Positions 35,357 through 52,736 are shown, counted from the first letter of the stretch. The stretch is 64,000 bases of DNA from Methylibium sp035476815 (GCA_035476815.1 DATILD010000023.1:1-64000); one strand, 5' to 3'. Numbers and translations are program-made. Notes: a model not told the origin generated them from the letters alone.

Positions 35357-36387
35357 GGCAGCGCACCCGTCGTGCGAGCCAGACGGGCGTTGCGCGGCAA
35401 GCCGCCATGCCACAGCGCGCTGTGCCGCAGCAGGTCGCCGAACATCCGCGGCGGATCGGTGTCCGGCTTGCGCTGCAGCCAGCGCCGCAGCCGCCAGAGC
35501 AGGAAGGCCAGCCCCCACACCACGTCGGTGGTGGCCGCGTAGGCGCGGCCATGGTTCTTGACGAAGTAGCGCCGCCGCGACTCGAACCAGTAGGCGGGCA
35601 GGCGCCGCAGCCCGGCCTGGGTCCCGGTCACGCCGGTGCTCTGCCCGGCGATGTGCATCACGCGGCTGGCCGGCACGTACCAGCATTCCCAGCCGGCGCG
35701 CGCCGCCTGCAGGCAGAAGTCGGTCTCCTCGTAGTAGAGGAAGTAGTCCTCGTCCATCAGGCCGATCTGCTCGAAGACCTCGCGGCGGATCAGCATGCTC
35801 GCGCCGGGCAGCCAGTCCACGCGTTCGGGCCGCGAGCCCATCGTCAGCAGCACCGTGTGCCGGGACAGCAGCGCGGTCAGCAGGCCGAGGCGCAAGGCTG
35901 CGGCCAGCTCGCCGAGCAGCGACGGGAAGCGGAAGGCATGCGGCCAGGGTTCGCCGTCGTCCATCTCGAAGCTGCTGCCGGCGATGCCGAGCCGCGGCCG
36001 GCTCCGCACGAACGCCAGCAAGGCGCCCAGTGCCCCGGGGCGGACCTCGGTGTCGGGGTTGAGCAGCCAGATGAACTCGGGCGGCTCGGCCGACCTCAGC
36101 GCCGGGCGGACGGCCAGGTTGTTGCCGTAGGAGAAGCCGCCGTTGACGGCGGAGCGCTCCAGACGGGCCCAGGCGGACCAGCCCTCGGCCTCGATCGCCG
36201 CGGCGATGACCTCGGCCGACCCGTCGCCGGAATCGTTGTCGACCACGACCACCGACGCACCGGGGTGGCCACGCAGCTCTGCCGCCAGCGCCCGCAGGCT
36301 GTTCACCACCAGCGGACCGGTGCGGTAGTTGACGATCACCGCCAGCACCCGCGCGCCGCCAACAGCCGCGGCACCGGAGCCGTTCAT
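35353..36387 (-). CDS. Glycosyltransferase family 2, tandem copy A
   Basis: A 344-residue GT-A transferase. AVIVNYRTG opens it, VVVVDNDSGDGS and WLLNPDTEV (DxT/DxD-type) bind the nucleotide sugar, and EDYFLYYEETDFCLQA is the acceptor-side acidic motif. The C-terminal part, YWFESRRRYFVKNHGRAYAA, is shared almost word for word with the next gene, so the pair arose by duplication. Rhamnosyltransferase-like enzymes have this layout. It overlaps its neighbours by four bases on each side. Confidence 0.9.
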   Translation of the reverse strand: MNGSGAAAVGGARVLAVIVNYRTGPLVVNSLRALAAELRGHPGASVVVVDNDSGDGSAEVIAAAIEAEGWSAWARLERSAVNGGFSYGNNLAVRPALRSAEPPEFIWLLNPDTEVRPGALGALLAFVRSRPRLGIAGSSFEMDDGEPWPHAFRFPSLLGELAAALRLGLLTALLSRHTVLLTMGSRPERVDWLPGASMLIRREVFEQIGLMDEDYFLYYEETDFCLQAARAGWECWYVPASRVMHIAGQSTGVTGTQAGLRRLPAYWFESRRRYFVKNHGRAYAATTDVVWGLAFLLWRLRRWLQRKPDTDPPRMFGDLLRHSALWHGGLPRNARLARTTGALP

Positions 36388-37379
36388 GGCCGCTCGGCCG
36401 CCGACCGAGGCGCGACGCCGCGCCAGACCGCGCTGTGGCAGGCCAGGTCGCACCAGTAATGCGGCGGGCGGCGCTGCGGCTTGCGCTGCAGCCAGTGCCG
36501 CAGCCGGCCGATCGGGTCGGCCGCCAGCACCAGCAGGTCGGCCAGCGCGGCGTAGGCGCGGCCATGGTTGAGCACGAAGTAGCGCCGCCGCGACTCGAAC
36601 CAGTAGGACGGCACGCGCCGCGGCGCGCCCTCGCGCACCGTCACGCCGCTGCTCTGCCCGACCAGGTGCACGATGCGCGCCTGCGGCACATGCCAGCAGG
36701 TCCAGCCGGCGCACCGCGCCCGCAGCGTGAAGTCGGTCTCCTCGAAGTAGAGGAAGTAGCCCTCGTCCATCAGGCCGATGCGGTCGATCACGGCCCGGCG
36801 CACCAGCATGAAGGCGCCGGACACCCAGTCCACCGGCCGCGGCTGCTCGGGGATGCCCAGGCGCACCAGGTGGCGTTCGAACAGGCGGTCGAGCAGGCCC
36901 AGCCCGAGCCGGTCGAGCGCCTCGCTGAGGGCGTTCGGGAAGCGGAAGCAGCACATCTGCGGCGTCGCGTCGGGGTCCTCGCTGCGCCCGCCGGCGATGC
37001 CGGCCTCGGGATGCGCGACCAGGAAATCGAGCAGCAGCCGCAGCGCGCCCGGCCGCACCACGGTGTCGGGGTTGAGCAGCAGGACGAATTCGGCCTCGGC
37101 CGGCAGCCGGCGGATCGCGATGTTGTTGCCGGCCGCGAAGCCGGCGTTGCGCGGCGCCCGCACCAGCGTCGCCCAGGCGCCCCAGCCGCGCTCGGCGATC
37201 GCGCGCTCGACCGGCTCGGCCGCGCCGTCGGGCGAGGCGTTGTCGACCACCACGACGCGCGTACCAGGCAGCGAGGCCAGCTCGGGCTCGATCGAGGCCA
37301 GACAGGCAATCGTGAGATCGGCCGCCTGGTAGGCGACGATCGAGATCAGCAGGCGGGTCGGGCCCGGCGCCGCCGCCAT
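36384..37379 (-). CDS. Glycosyltransferase family 2, tandem copy B
   Basis: A 331-residue paralogue of the neighbouring enzyme. SIVAYQAADLTIACL opens it, VVVVDNASPDGA and VLLLNPDTVV are the donor motifs, and EGYFLYFEETDFTLRARC the acceptor-side motif. The C-terminal YWFESRRRYFVLNHGRAYAA is shared with copy A. Two such enzymes behind an NRPS-PKS suggest that the assembly-line product, or the polymer it joins, is glycosylated in two steps. A 140-base repeat-bearing gap separates it from the reductase gene. Confidence 0.9.
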   Translation of the reverse strand: MAAAPGPTRLLISIVAYQAADLTIACLASIEPELASLPGTRVVVVDNASPDGAAEPVERAIAERGWGAWATLVRAPRNAGFAAGNNIAIRRLPAEAEFVLLLNPDTVVRPGALRLLLDFLVAHPEAGIAGGRSEDPDATPQMCCFRFPNALSEALDRLGLGLLDRLFERHLVRLGIPEQPRPVDWVSGAFMLVRRAVIDRIGLMDEGYFLYFEETDFTLRARCAGWTCWHVPQARIVHLVGQSSGVTVREGAPRRVPSYWFESRRRYFVLNHGRAYAALADLLVLAADPIGRLRHWLQRKPQRRPPHYWCDLACHSAVWRGVAPRSAAERP

Positions 37380-37457
37380 CTCAGCGGTTCCACCGCACTA
37401 CACGCGACCCGCGGCGCATGAACCCATCTGCCGAGCAGCCGCCGCGGACCGGCTCTG

Positions 37458-37488
37458 CCGGGCCGCCAGCGGCGCCCCCTGGAGGGGG
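37458..37488. repeat. GC-rich repeat variant with hairpin
   Basis: CCGGGCCGCC at 37458-37467 matches the core of the dispersed repeat. CCCCCT 37475-37480 and AGGGGG 37483-37488 form a 6-bp stem. It lies in the only sizeable gap of the leftward operon, so it may weaken transcription of the downstream glycosyltransferases. Confidence 0.45.
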
Positions 37489-37519
37489 AGCGGCGAAGCC
37501 GCAACGGGGGTGGTTCATT

Positions 37520-38754
<1,235 letters not shown>

Positions 38755-38758
<4 letters not shown>

Positions 38759-41700
38759 GCGTCCTCCCGGCCCAAGCCTTCGATCACGCGCCGCAGCGAC
38801 GACACCAGCACCCGCACGTTGGGCTCGAGCACCATGTTGTCGTGGTTGCCCGGCACCTCGAGCACCTGCAGGCTGCCGGCGTGCGGCGACCAGAAGTTGT
38901 CCTCGCGCACGTAGTTGCGCTGCGCATCGACCAGCCGCCCGCCGCTGAGGCGGTAGCGGACGTCGAGCTTGGGCCGGAACACCGCCACCTTGACCGCCAC
39001 CTTCGGCACCTGGTAGCGCACCAGGCCGCGCATGAAGGCGTCGCCGATGCGCTGCGACTGGAAGTTGGCCGACGCGCCGTTGGCCGCCGCCGGCTCGTCC
39101 GCGGGACGGCTGCGCTTGGACTTCTCCCAGGCGATGCGCTCGGCCACCTTGTCGCGCAGGAAGCCCAGCCCGCCACGCCGCGCACCCTGCGTGAAGATGT
39201 CGACCTTGTCGCGCAGGCTGAAGCTCGGGATCTCGCGCGCCGGCGTGTCGAGCATCAGCACCGCGAGCACCTGCTCGCCACGCTCGAGCAGCTGGCGCGC
39301 CATCTCGTAGGCGATCAGGCCGCCGCCCGAGAAGCCGCCCAGCAGGTAGGGGCCCTGCGGCTGCACCTGCAGCACCTCGGCCAGGTAGTCGGCCGCGGCG
39401 TCCTCGAAGCTCTCGTGCGGCGCGGCGTCGCCGTACAGGCCGCGCGCCTGCAGCGCGTAGAAGGGCCGCTCCTCGCCGAGCAGGTTGGCGAGGTGGCTGA
39501 GGTTGAGCACGTTGCCGAACATGCCGGCCACCACGAACAGCGGCGTGCGCCCGGCCACCGGGCCGGCATGCATCGGCACCACGTGGCGGAAGCGCAGCGC
39601 CGCCGGGGCGGCGGCCGCGGCCGGTGCCGCGGCATCGGCCTCGCCCTCGACATAGGGGCCGCCGCGCACCAGCGTCGCCAGCCCGTCGATCGTGGGCGTC
39701 TGCATCAGCACCGACATCGGCAGGTCGGCGCCGAACTTGTCGGCGATCTCGTTGAACAGCCGCACCGCGATCAGCGAATGGCCGCCGAGGTCGAAGAAGC
39801 TGTCGCGGATGCCGACGCCCTCGACGCCCAGCAGCTTGGCCCACAACTCGGCCAGCGTCTTCTCGACCGCGTCGCGCGGCGGTTCGAAGTCGCTGTCGAG
39901 TTCGGGGCGCGAGAAGCGTGCGGCGTCGGCGTTCGCGTTCGAGGCCCGGCTCACCGCCTCGGCCTGGGCGATCAGCGCGCCGACGTCCATCGAGCTGATC
40001 ACCTGCTCGGCGCGCAGCTCACCCGCGAGCAGGCGCTTCAGGGCCTCGATGCCCTCGACCGGGCCGATGCCCTGGCCGACGTTGTGCTGCAGCGCCAGCT
40101 CGCCCGGCGACAGCGGCTTGGCGCGCGCCGCCGTCGGTTCGGCCGAGCCCTCCTCGACCTGGCCCGCGGCGGCCAGCGGGCGCGGCGCATGCCAGGGCCC
40201 GTCGAGGCGGCGCAGCGTGAGTCGGTCGACCTCGGCCAGCACGCGGCCCTGGCGGTCGGTCAGCGTCACGTCGAAGGCGGCGAAGTCGCTGCGCACCGAG
40301 CCGTCGCTCGCCAGCCGCAGCCAGCTCACGATCTCGGTCTCGAGCGGTGCGTGGTAGCGCAGCCCGCGGTAGGAGATCGGCGCCCACAGGTTCTGCGCCA
40401 CGTCCGGATCGGCGTAGCCGGGGATCAGGTCCATCGCGCAGCCGGTGGCGATGTCGACCACGCCCGGGTGCAGCGCGAAGTCGGCCAGGTCGGCCGCGAA
40501 CTCGGCCGGCAGCTGCAGCCGCGCCAGCGCCTCGCGCTCGCCCAGCGCCAGGCGCTTGAGCACGCGCCAGCGCGGCCCGAACTTCAGGTGGTTCTCCTGG
40601 CGCGTACGCAGCGCGCCGGAACCGGCCGCGACCTCGGTCGCGCCACTGCAGCGCGCCTCGATCTCGGCCACCGGCACGCGGGCCGCCGCATCCGCCGCCG
40701 CACCGACGCGGGCGGTGGCGCAGCGCTCCCAGGCGCCGCCGGCAGCCTCGGCGCTCAGCTCGACGTCCCAGCGCTGCGCGTCGCCGCGCAGCTGCAGCCG
40801 GAAGCGCCGCGGCGCGCCATCGCCGACGAACAGCGGGGTCTCGAACACCAGGTTGCTCAGCTGCCACGGGCCGCGCTGGCCCAGTTCGGCCAGGGCCGCA
40901 CGCACCAGCTCGAGGTAGCCGGTACCGGGCAGCAGCGCCTCGCCGCTGCCGAGGCGGTGCTCGTCGATCACCCAGTCGCGCTCGGCCGACAGGGTGCCGG
41001 TGAAGGTCTGGACCTGCGCGAGGCCGTCGCGCGCGGCCCAGCGCTGCTCGAAATGCGGGCTGGCCACCGGCTGCGCCTCGCCGGGCGCCGCGGCGTCCGC
41101 CGGCGCCGGGCCGGCGAGCTGGCCGACCATGCCGACATCCTTCCAGATGCCCCAGCCGATCGCGGTGACCGGGTAGCGGCGCTGGCCCTGGCACGACGCG
41201 GCAAAGGCGTTGACGAAGGCGCTCGCGCCGACGTAGTCGACCTGGCCGGCGGGCGCGATCCAGGTGCTGGTCGACGAGAACAGCAGCATGAAGTCGAGCG
41301 CCGCGTCGCGGAAGATCTCGTCGAGCACCAGCGTGCCGTAGACCTTGGCCGAGAACACGTCCTCGATGTCGCGCGCGCTCTTCATCGGGATCAGGCTGTC
41401 GCGGATCACGCCGGCGGCATGGAAGACGCCATGGATCTCGCCGAAGGCCTTGCGCGCCTCGGCGACCGCCTCCTTCAGGCTGTCGGACACCGCCACGTCG
41501 GCGGCCAGCGGCAGCACCTGGGCCCCGGCCGCCTCGAGCTGGCGGACCTTGCGGATCGCGCGGGCGATCGAGTCGCCGGCGTCGTGGCGCGCCAGCCAGT
41601 CGTCCCAGTCGGCGCGCTGCGGCAGCGGCGTGCGGCCCAGCAGCACCAGCTTGGCGCCGGCCTCGCGCGCCAGCCAGTCGGCGATGACGCCGCCGATGCC

Positions 41701-44700
41701 GCCCAGGCCGCCGGTGATCAGGTAGCAGCCGCCCTCGCGCAGCCGCGGCTTGGCGTCGACCGGCGCCGGCCGCGAGGCGCAGAGGTGGCGTTGCCAGCGC
41801 ACGCCGCCGCGCCAGGCGATCACGCGGTTGCCGGGCGGGGCCAGCAGTTCGTCCGGCAGGTCGCGCAGCAGGCGCGCCAAGTCGGCGTCGGGCGTCGGCG
41901 CGCGCTTGCCGTTGGTGCGGGCGGTGCCGATGTCGACGTCGACGAAGGCGCAGCTCAGCGTCGGGAACTCGCGCGGGATCACCGCGCAAGGGCCGAGCGC
42001 GGTGGCCTTGTCGGGGAACAGCAGCGACTCGTCGCCGACGCGCTGGGCGCCGTTGGCCAGCACGACCAGGTGCGCGCCGCGGTCGGCCAGACCCGACTTG
42101 CTCAGCGCCCGCGCCAGGTGGAACAGCGAGTAGAAGCCATGCTCCTGATTGCGGTGGAAGAAGGTCGAGCCGGGCCGGAAGGCGCGGTCCAGCGTGATCA
42201 GCCAGCCGTGCAGGATGCGGTCGGGCACGATGTCGCGCGCGGCCAGCGCGTCGAGCAGCTCCTGGTAGCCGACGCCGCCGGCCTCGGCGGCCAGCGTGTA
42301 CGTGTCGTCGTCCACCTGGGCGTAGGTGTCGCCCGGCAGCACCGAGACGACGCGGTGGCCGGCCGCGCGCAGCGCCGCGACCAGGCCCTCGCCGAGCGGC
42401 TCGCGGCCATGGAAGGCGAGCCAGGTGCGCGGCGTGGCGTCGAGTTCGAGCACGCCCTGCTGCACCCAGCGCGGCTGGCGGAACCAGTCGGCGAGGTCGG
42501 GCCGCTTCATCGGCCGCGTCGCGTCGGCCTTGGCCGCCGAGGTGCCGATGCCGGGCTCGATCCAGTAGCGCGCGTGCTGGAAGGCATAGGTCGGCAGCGG
42601 CAGGCGGCACCGGCCCTTGCCCCACAGCTTGCCGGCATCGAAGCCCACGCCCAGCGCCCACAACCGGCCCATCACGGTGCGGAAGTAGACATGGTCGGGG
42701 GTCGCGTCCTCCGGATGGCGCATCGACGACAGCACGCGCTGCGTCGGAGCGCGCGGGTTCTGGCGCACGAAGGCGCCGAGCATGTTGCCCGGGCCGACTT
42801 CGAGGAACACGCGGTTCTCGGCCTCGAGCAGCGTGTCGGTGCCGTCGGCGAACAGGATCGAGTTGCGCAAATGCCCGACCCAGTATTCCGGGTCGGTGGC
42901 CTGGGCCGGCGCGAGCCACTGGCCGGTCCGGTTGGAGACGATGGGCAGCTTCGGCTCGGCCAGCCTGATGCCTTGCAGGTAGGCGCGGAAGCGCGGCAGG
43001 ATGCCGTCGAGCAGCTTCGAGTGCGCCGCCACGTTGACGCGCACCCGCTGGGTGTCGATGCCCTGGGCCTTGAGGCGCTCGGTCAGCGCATCCAGCCCCG
43101 CCGGCGGCCCCGACGCGACCGACAGCTGCGGGCTGTTGGCCGAGGCCAGGTCCAGCCCGAGCTCGTCGAGCAGCGGCCGCAGGTCCCGGGCCGCCATCGG
43201 CGTGCTGACCATGCCGCCGGTCGGGGTCTCGCCGACCAGCTGACCGCGCAGCAGCAGCAGCCCCAGCGCATCTTCGAAACTGAACACGCCGGCCACGCAG
43301 GCCGCCGTGTTCTCGCCCATGCTGTGGCCGATCAGCGCGTCGGGCTTGACGCCGTAATGGGCCCAGAGCCGCGTCAGCGCGTACTCGACCAGGAAGGTCA
43401 GCGGCAGCTGGGCCGCCGGCCGCGCCAGGGCCTCGACCAGCTCCGGGCTGGCGTCGCCGGCCGACAGCAGGACGGGGGCCAGGTCCGCGCCGAAGCGGTT
43501 CTTCAGGATCGCGAGACCCTTGTCGATCCACTCGCGGAACACCGGCTCGGACTCGTAGAGCCCGCGCCCCATCTTCACGTACTGCGCGCCGCCGCCGGGG
43601 AACATGAACACCACCGACGGGTGCTCGAGCTCGTGGGTGTGGGTGTAGACGCGCTTCGGGTCGCCGCCGTCGAGCAGCGCGATCGCCTCGTCGGTGCTCG
43701 CTGCCGCGAGCACGCGGCGCTGCTCGAAGCCGCGACGTCCCTGGTGCAGCGTCCAGGCCACGTCGGCCAGCGGCGCCTCGGGATGCTGGCGCAACCAGTC
43801 GGCGAGCCGGCGTCCCTGGTCGTCGAGCGCCTTGCGGTTGCGCGCCGACAGCACCAAGAGCTGCGGCGAGGCATCGACCCGCGTCGCGGCCCGCGCGGGG
43901 GCCTCCTCGAGCACGACGAAGGCATTGGTGCCGCCCACGCCGAGCGAGTTGACGCCGGCCCGCCGCGGTGCGGCGCCGCGCGGCCAGTCGGCCAGCTGGT
44001 CGGCGACGACGAAGGGTCCGCCCTCGAAGCCGACGCGCGGGTTCGGCGCCTCGAAGTTCAGCGACGGCGGGACCTGGCGGTTCTCCAGCGTCAGCGTCGC
44101 CTTGATCAGGCTGGCGACGCCGGCGGCGGTGTCGAGGTGGCCGATATTGGTCTTGACCGAGCCGACCTTGCAGTAGGCGACCTGGTCGGTCGAGGCGCGG
44201 AAGGCCTGGGTCAGCGCGGCGATCTCGATCGGGTCGCCGACCGGCGTGGCGGTGCCGTGGCATTCGATGTAGCCGAGCGAATCGGCGCCCGCGTCGGCCA
44301 CCGCCAGCGCCTCGGTGATGCAGGCGGCTTGGCCGTCGACGCTGGGCGCGAGGTAGCCGACCTTGCGCGAGCCGTCGTTGTTGACCGCGCTGCCCTTGAT
44401 CACCGCGCGGACCGGGTCGCCGTCGCGCAGCGCATCGGCCAGCCGGCGCAGCACCACGACGCCGGCGCCGCTGCCGAACACCGTGCCCTTGGAGCGGTGG
44501 TCGAAGCTGCGGCAATGGCCGTCGGGCGAGAGCACCTCGCCCTCCTTGTAGTGGTAGCCGACGCCGTTGGGCACCTCGATCGTCACGCCGCCGGCCAGCG
44601 CCATGTCGCACTCGCCGGACAGCAGGCTCTGCACCGCCATGTGGGTCGCGACCAGCGAGGTCGAGCAGGCGGTCTGGACGTTGACGCTCGGCCCCTGCAG

Positions 44701-45207
44701 GTTGAAGGCGTAGGACACCCGGGTGACGAGGAAGTCCTTGTCGTTGCCGGTGTGGCGCAGCAGGAACAGGCCGACGTTGTCGACCAGCTCCGGGTTCGTG
44801 AGCAGGTTGAAGGTGAAGTAGGCCCCCATGCCGCAGCCGCCGAACAGGCCGATCGCGCCAGGGAAGCTCTCGGGCGTGTGGCCGGCGCTTTCCAGCGCCT
44901 CCCAGCAGGCCTCGTAGAACTGGCGGTGCTGCGGGTCGAGGATGCCGGCTTCCTTGGGGCTGAAGCCGAAGAACTCGGGGTCGAACTGGTCCAGGCCCTC
45001 GAGCGGGATGCCGGCCTTGACATAGTTCGGGTCGGCCAGCGTCGCCGGCGACACGCCCTTGGCGAGCAGCTCCTCGTCGCTGTAATGGCGCACCGACTCG
45101 TGGCCCGCCGCGAGGTTGGCCCAGAACTGCTCGGGGGTCGACGCGTCGGGGACGCGGATCGCCATCCCAACGATGGCGATGTCGTTGTCGTTCACTGTGT
45201 CGGTCAT
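38755..45207 (-). CDS. Type I polyketide synthase, KS-AT-KR-DH-ACP-TE
   Basis: A 2150-residue single-module PKS. KS (about 8-435): C181 in TACSTSLV, H317, H357. AT (about 515-830): S629 in GHSMGENTAA, with VAAHS at 727-731 where malonyl-specific ATs have HAFHS. A structural half then KR (about 1155-1385): GGLGGIGG and Y1325 in QVDYVGAS. DH-like hot-dog domain (about 1410-1690): H1417 and D1585. ACP: S1811 in LGGHSL. TE (about 1890-2150): S1960 in GGFSGGG, D1987, H2122. The KR-before-DH order is unusual. ATG 45207 is preferred over TTG 45219. It follows the NRPS by about 60 bases. Confidence 0.92.
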
Positions 45208-45268
45208 CGTCTCGTTCAAGCCGCTCGGTGGCCCGCCGGAGGGGCCGCGGTCTGCATCGTCTCCATCA

Positions 45269-49936
<4,668 letters not shown>

Positions 49937-50139
49937 GGGTGTCGGTGACTGGTGCGAGAGGAAGAACCGGGGGGACGGGCCGGACGGCTCACGATGGTGC
50001 CGGCGGGCGGCGGCAGTGTCACCCGGTCCCGATGACGGCGCCTGCGTCGAACGTCGACAATTGAACAGAAGACGGGGCACGACCCCCTGGATAAGTGTAT
50101 GCGTCGAACCACAAGGGTTTCGACTGCGCCTCGGGCCGC

Positions 50140-51270
50140 TCACGGGGGTGGGTACCAGTAGCCACGGTCGGTGGCGGCGTCGTAGTGGAAGGGGTTGTTG
50201 GCGCTGCTGCGCGCGGAGAACGTCGTTCGGCAAAAGCCGGCGTTGTTCGGCTTGCCGGCCCAGCTCCAGAACGTCTCGCAGGCCCCACCGGCCATATGGG
50301 CCTGGGCGTCGGCCAGCGACATCGGCGGCACCGACCGGTAGAAGCCGCCGATGTACTCCCAGGCGACTGCCTGCAGCGACGCGGCCTGGGCCGCCGACAC
50401 CTCCGGCGGATGCCAACCACCGACCGGCGAGCGGCCGTAGACGGCCGCATAGGTCACGCAGGCGATGTAATAGGTGCCGACGCGGGTCGCATGCACCCGG
50501 TCGCTGAACAGCAGCGCCACGGTGTCGGCCTTGGAGCGCTGCGTGATCGCGGAGACATGGCCGGTCGTCGCCCGGTCCACCAGTTCCGCGAGTGCCCCGG
50601 CGGCCGGCAGGTCGATGATCCGGTCCGGGCGGCCCTCCGCCGCCAGGCTGTGGTTGATCCGTGCCACGGCCGCCCGCCAGGTCGGCTGGGTGGCGCGCTC
50701 GTAGGCGATCCATGCACCGGGGTCGGCGCGGTCGGCCAGCCGCCCCCAGCCATGGAAGAAGAAGGTTCGTCCGGCCGGTTCGGCATCGATCAGGCGATCG
50801 TGGAAGTGCCGCAGCAGCCGCACCGTGTTGTTGAACTGCAGGTCCGCGACGATGTCGATCGTCTCGGTGATGATCAGCGTGTCGTAGCGACCCTTGACGG
50901 TCTGCGGCGACGCGAACTCGGCCAGGATGTCGAGATCCTTGCTGCCGCCGCGGTTCTTGCCGTGCCGGTAGCCGGACCAGGGCCCGTCGGGCGTCGGGCG
51001 GGTGCGCCCGCGGATCGGCGACCCCAGGCCGATCTGCTGGTTCCACTGCGCCGACAGACCGAAGCCCGCCGCCAGCTGCGCGACGTACTGCGCATACGGA
51101 TCGTCCGTCAGACTGTGGCCCGAGACGAAGTAGGTCGCCATCGACCGCGGCTGCCAAGCTGCCGCCGGCGCATCCGCGCCTTGGGCCACCGCCGTCGCGG
51201 CGATCCAGACCCCCGCCAGCACGGCCCGGAGCCACTCCTTGGCGCTCGATCGAGCCTGCACCGCTGCCAT
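50140..51270 (-). CDS. Exported SGNH-hydrolase-like protein
   Basis: A 376-residue protein with an N-terminal signal sequence (LRAVLAGVWIAATAVAQ). G51-H52-S53 in YFVSGHSLTDDPYA stands where SGNH esterases have GDS, and D257/H260 in SDRVHATRVG fit the catalytic Asp-His block. The middle block reads LIITETIDI instead of GxND. It could be a polysaccharide acetylesterase, but other roles are possible. Four cysteines lie in the C-terminal half. It heads the leftward operon, 203 bases before the NRPS, and is divergent from the GNAT gene across 254 bases that must hold both promoters; I saw no convincing boxes there. Confidence 0.7.
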   Translation of the reverse strand: MAAVQARSSAKEWLRAVLAGVWIAATAVAQGADAPAAAWQPRSMATYFVSGHSLTDDPYAQYVAQLAAGFGLSAQWNQQIGLGSPIRGRTRPTPDGPWSGYRHGKNRGGSKDLDILAEFASPQTVKGRYDTLIITETIDIVADLQFNNTVRLLRHFHDRLIDAEPAGRTFFFHGWGRLADRADPGAWIAYERATQPTWRAAVARINHSLAAEGRPDRIIDLPAAGALAELVDRATTGHVSAITQRSKADTVALLFSDRVHATRVGTYYIACVTYAAVYGRSPVGGWHPPEVSAAQAASLQAVAWEYIGGFYRSVPPMSLADAQAHMAGGACETFWSWAGKPNNAGFCRTTFSARSSANNPFHYDAATDRGYWYPPP

Positions 51271-51524
51271 CCCCCGCCTCTCCGCCCGTCAACCGTCCTG
51301 CCGCCAGGGCCTGGGCCTGCAGTCACGCGACGGCCACCAGCCAAGCGGTCAGTTGATCCGGCTCACGCGCCGCGGTCAAGGCCACACCTTGGGGCCTCGA
51401 CAACGGACCAGCGCATCGGCGCTGCCGCCGGGGTGTCAAACTGGTTAGAGTCGCGCCACTTTCGGCCATAGCCGCATCCAGCCCCAGGCCAGACGCGCCG
51501 CGCCACCGTCCACGATCCGACCGC

Positions 51525-52646
51525 ATGGCCATCCAGATCGTTCCCCACGAAAGCCGCTTCAGTGACGCGGTCGAAGCATTCAACCAGCGCATGCGGGCCG
51601 GCGGCTCCCCATGGGGCTTCTACGTCGATCCCGCGCCGCACTGGATACCCAAGCACCCCGGTGCGACGGTCTGGCGCGAGTACCACGTCGCCGTCGACGA
51701 CGACGGCAGCGTGCGCGGCGCCTTTGCGCTCAAGCCGCAGGACTGGTGGGTGCGCGGTGAAATCCGCGTCATCACCGACTGGCAGGGCCCGTTCTCCGAG
51801 GGATCGGTGGATCCGCGCTTCAACACCCTGGGCCTGCGCATGATGCGCGACATGCTCAAGAAGCGTCCCGAGCTCTACAGCTGGGGCCACGGCGGCAACG
51901 AGCAGCCGGTCGTGCAGATGCTCCAGAAGATGGGCTGGGCCATGCACGAGACCCATTTCGCGCTGCAGATCGTCGATGCCGGGCGCTTCCTGCGCCTGAA
52001 CCGTCTGCTGCGCGGCAGCGCCGCCCGGCGGGCAGCGCTGGATCTGCTGGCGCTCACCGGCCTGGGCGCTGCGGCGATTCACGGCGTGCAAGCCTGGCGG
52101 CGCCTGCGCGCCGGACGTCCCAGCCGCGCCGCGGCGCACGAGGTGCCTGCGTTCGGGCCCTGGGCCGACGATCTCTGGCGCGCCTGCCGAGACGACTACG
52201 CGGCGATCGCGGTCCGGGACGCCGCGTCGATGAATGCGCTGCTGCCGATCGGCGGCTGGCCGCCGGTCATGCGACTGAAGGTCGAAGAAGCGGGAAGAAT
52301 TCTCGGCTGGGCCGTTGTCATGGACACCCGGATGCAGGGGGACCCGCGCTTCGGCGACCTTCGTGTCGGGTCCATCGTTGATACACTGGCCAAGCCGTGC
52401 GATGCAGGTGCGGTGGCGGCTTCCGCGATGCGGTTCCTGCGCGATCGAGGGGTCGATGTGATCGTGTCGAATCAGGCTCATCCGGAATGGATCCGCGCCC
52501 TCGCGGACAACGGCTGTCTTGTGTTCGAGAACCGCCGCCTGTTCGCCGCGTCCCCCGCGCTCAGGGCGTTGTTCGAGCCTTTCGACGTGACGGTCCGCGG
52601 GCTGCACATGACGAATCTGGACGGGCACGGGCCGATGTCGCTGTAG
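51525..52646 (+). CDS. GNAT/FemAB-like acyltransferase, probable tandem domains
   Basis: A 373-residue protein that looks like two GNAT-type folds in tandem. The first half has EYHVAVDDDGSVRGAFALK and SWGHGGNEQPVVQMLQKMGW, a usual acetyl-CoA-binding turn and following helix. The second half repeats the plan (RILGWAVVMDT, then RVGSIVDTLAKP). Such proteins transfer an acyl or aminoacyl group and are common in exosortase-linked polysaccharide loci. The acceptor is unknown. It begins the second rightward operon and is 90 bases ahead of the N-oxygenase. Confidence 0.7.
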   Translation: MAIQIVPHESRFSDAVEAFNQRMRAGGSPWGFYVDPAPHWIPKHPGATVWREYHVAVDDDGSVRGAFALKPQDWWVRGEIRVITDWQGPFSEGSVDPRFNTLGLRMMRDMLKKRPELYSWGHGGNEQPVVQMLQKMGWAMHETHFALQIVDAGRFLRLNRLLRGSAARRAALDLLALTGLGAAAIHGVQAWRRLRAGRPSRAAAHEVPAFGPWADDLWRACRDDYAAIAVRDAASMNALLPIGGWPPVMRLKVEEAGRILGWAVVMDTRMQGDPRFGDLRVGSIVDTLAKPCDAGAVAASAMRFLRDRGVDVIVSNQAHPEWIRALADNGCLVFENRRLFAASPALRALFEPFDVTVRGLHMTNLDGHGPMSL

Positions 52647-52648
52647 CC

Positions 52649-52659
52649 TACCCCCTAGG
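52649..52659 (+). promoter_or_regulatory. CCTACCCCCTAGG motif before the N-oxygenase gene
   Basis: CCTA and TAGG flank CCCCC, giving a small dyad (52647-52659) just after the GNAT stop and about 80 bases before the next start. ACCCCCTA also occurs at 22024-22031. It may be an operator; evidence is only the shared octamer. Confidence 0.3.
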
Positions 52660-52736
52660 TCAGGGTCCCCAGGAACCGCCTGCCTCGTGCCTGAGTCCTC
52701 GTATCTGACTTTGATCGTTGTCATGGAGTCTTGATC

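Noticed and set aside
49937..51292. Apparent 452-residue N-terminal extension of the NRPS
   Set aside because: The frame merely stays open through the SGNH-like gene, which lies in another frame of the same strand. The extension has no domain and the formyltransferase-like start at 49936 is natural.
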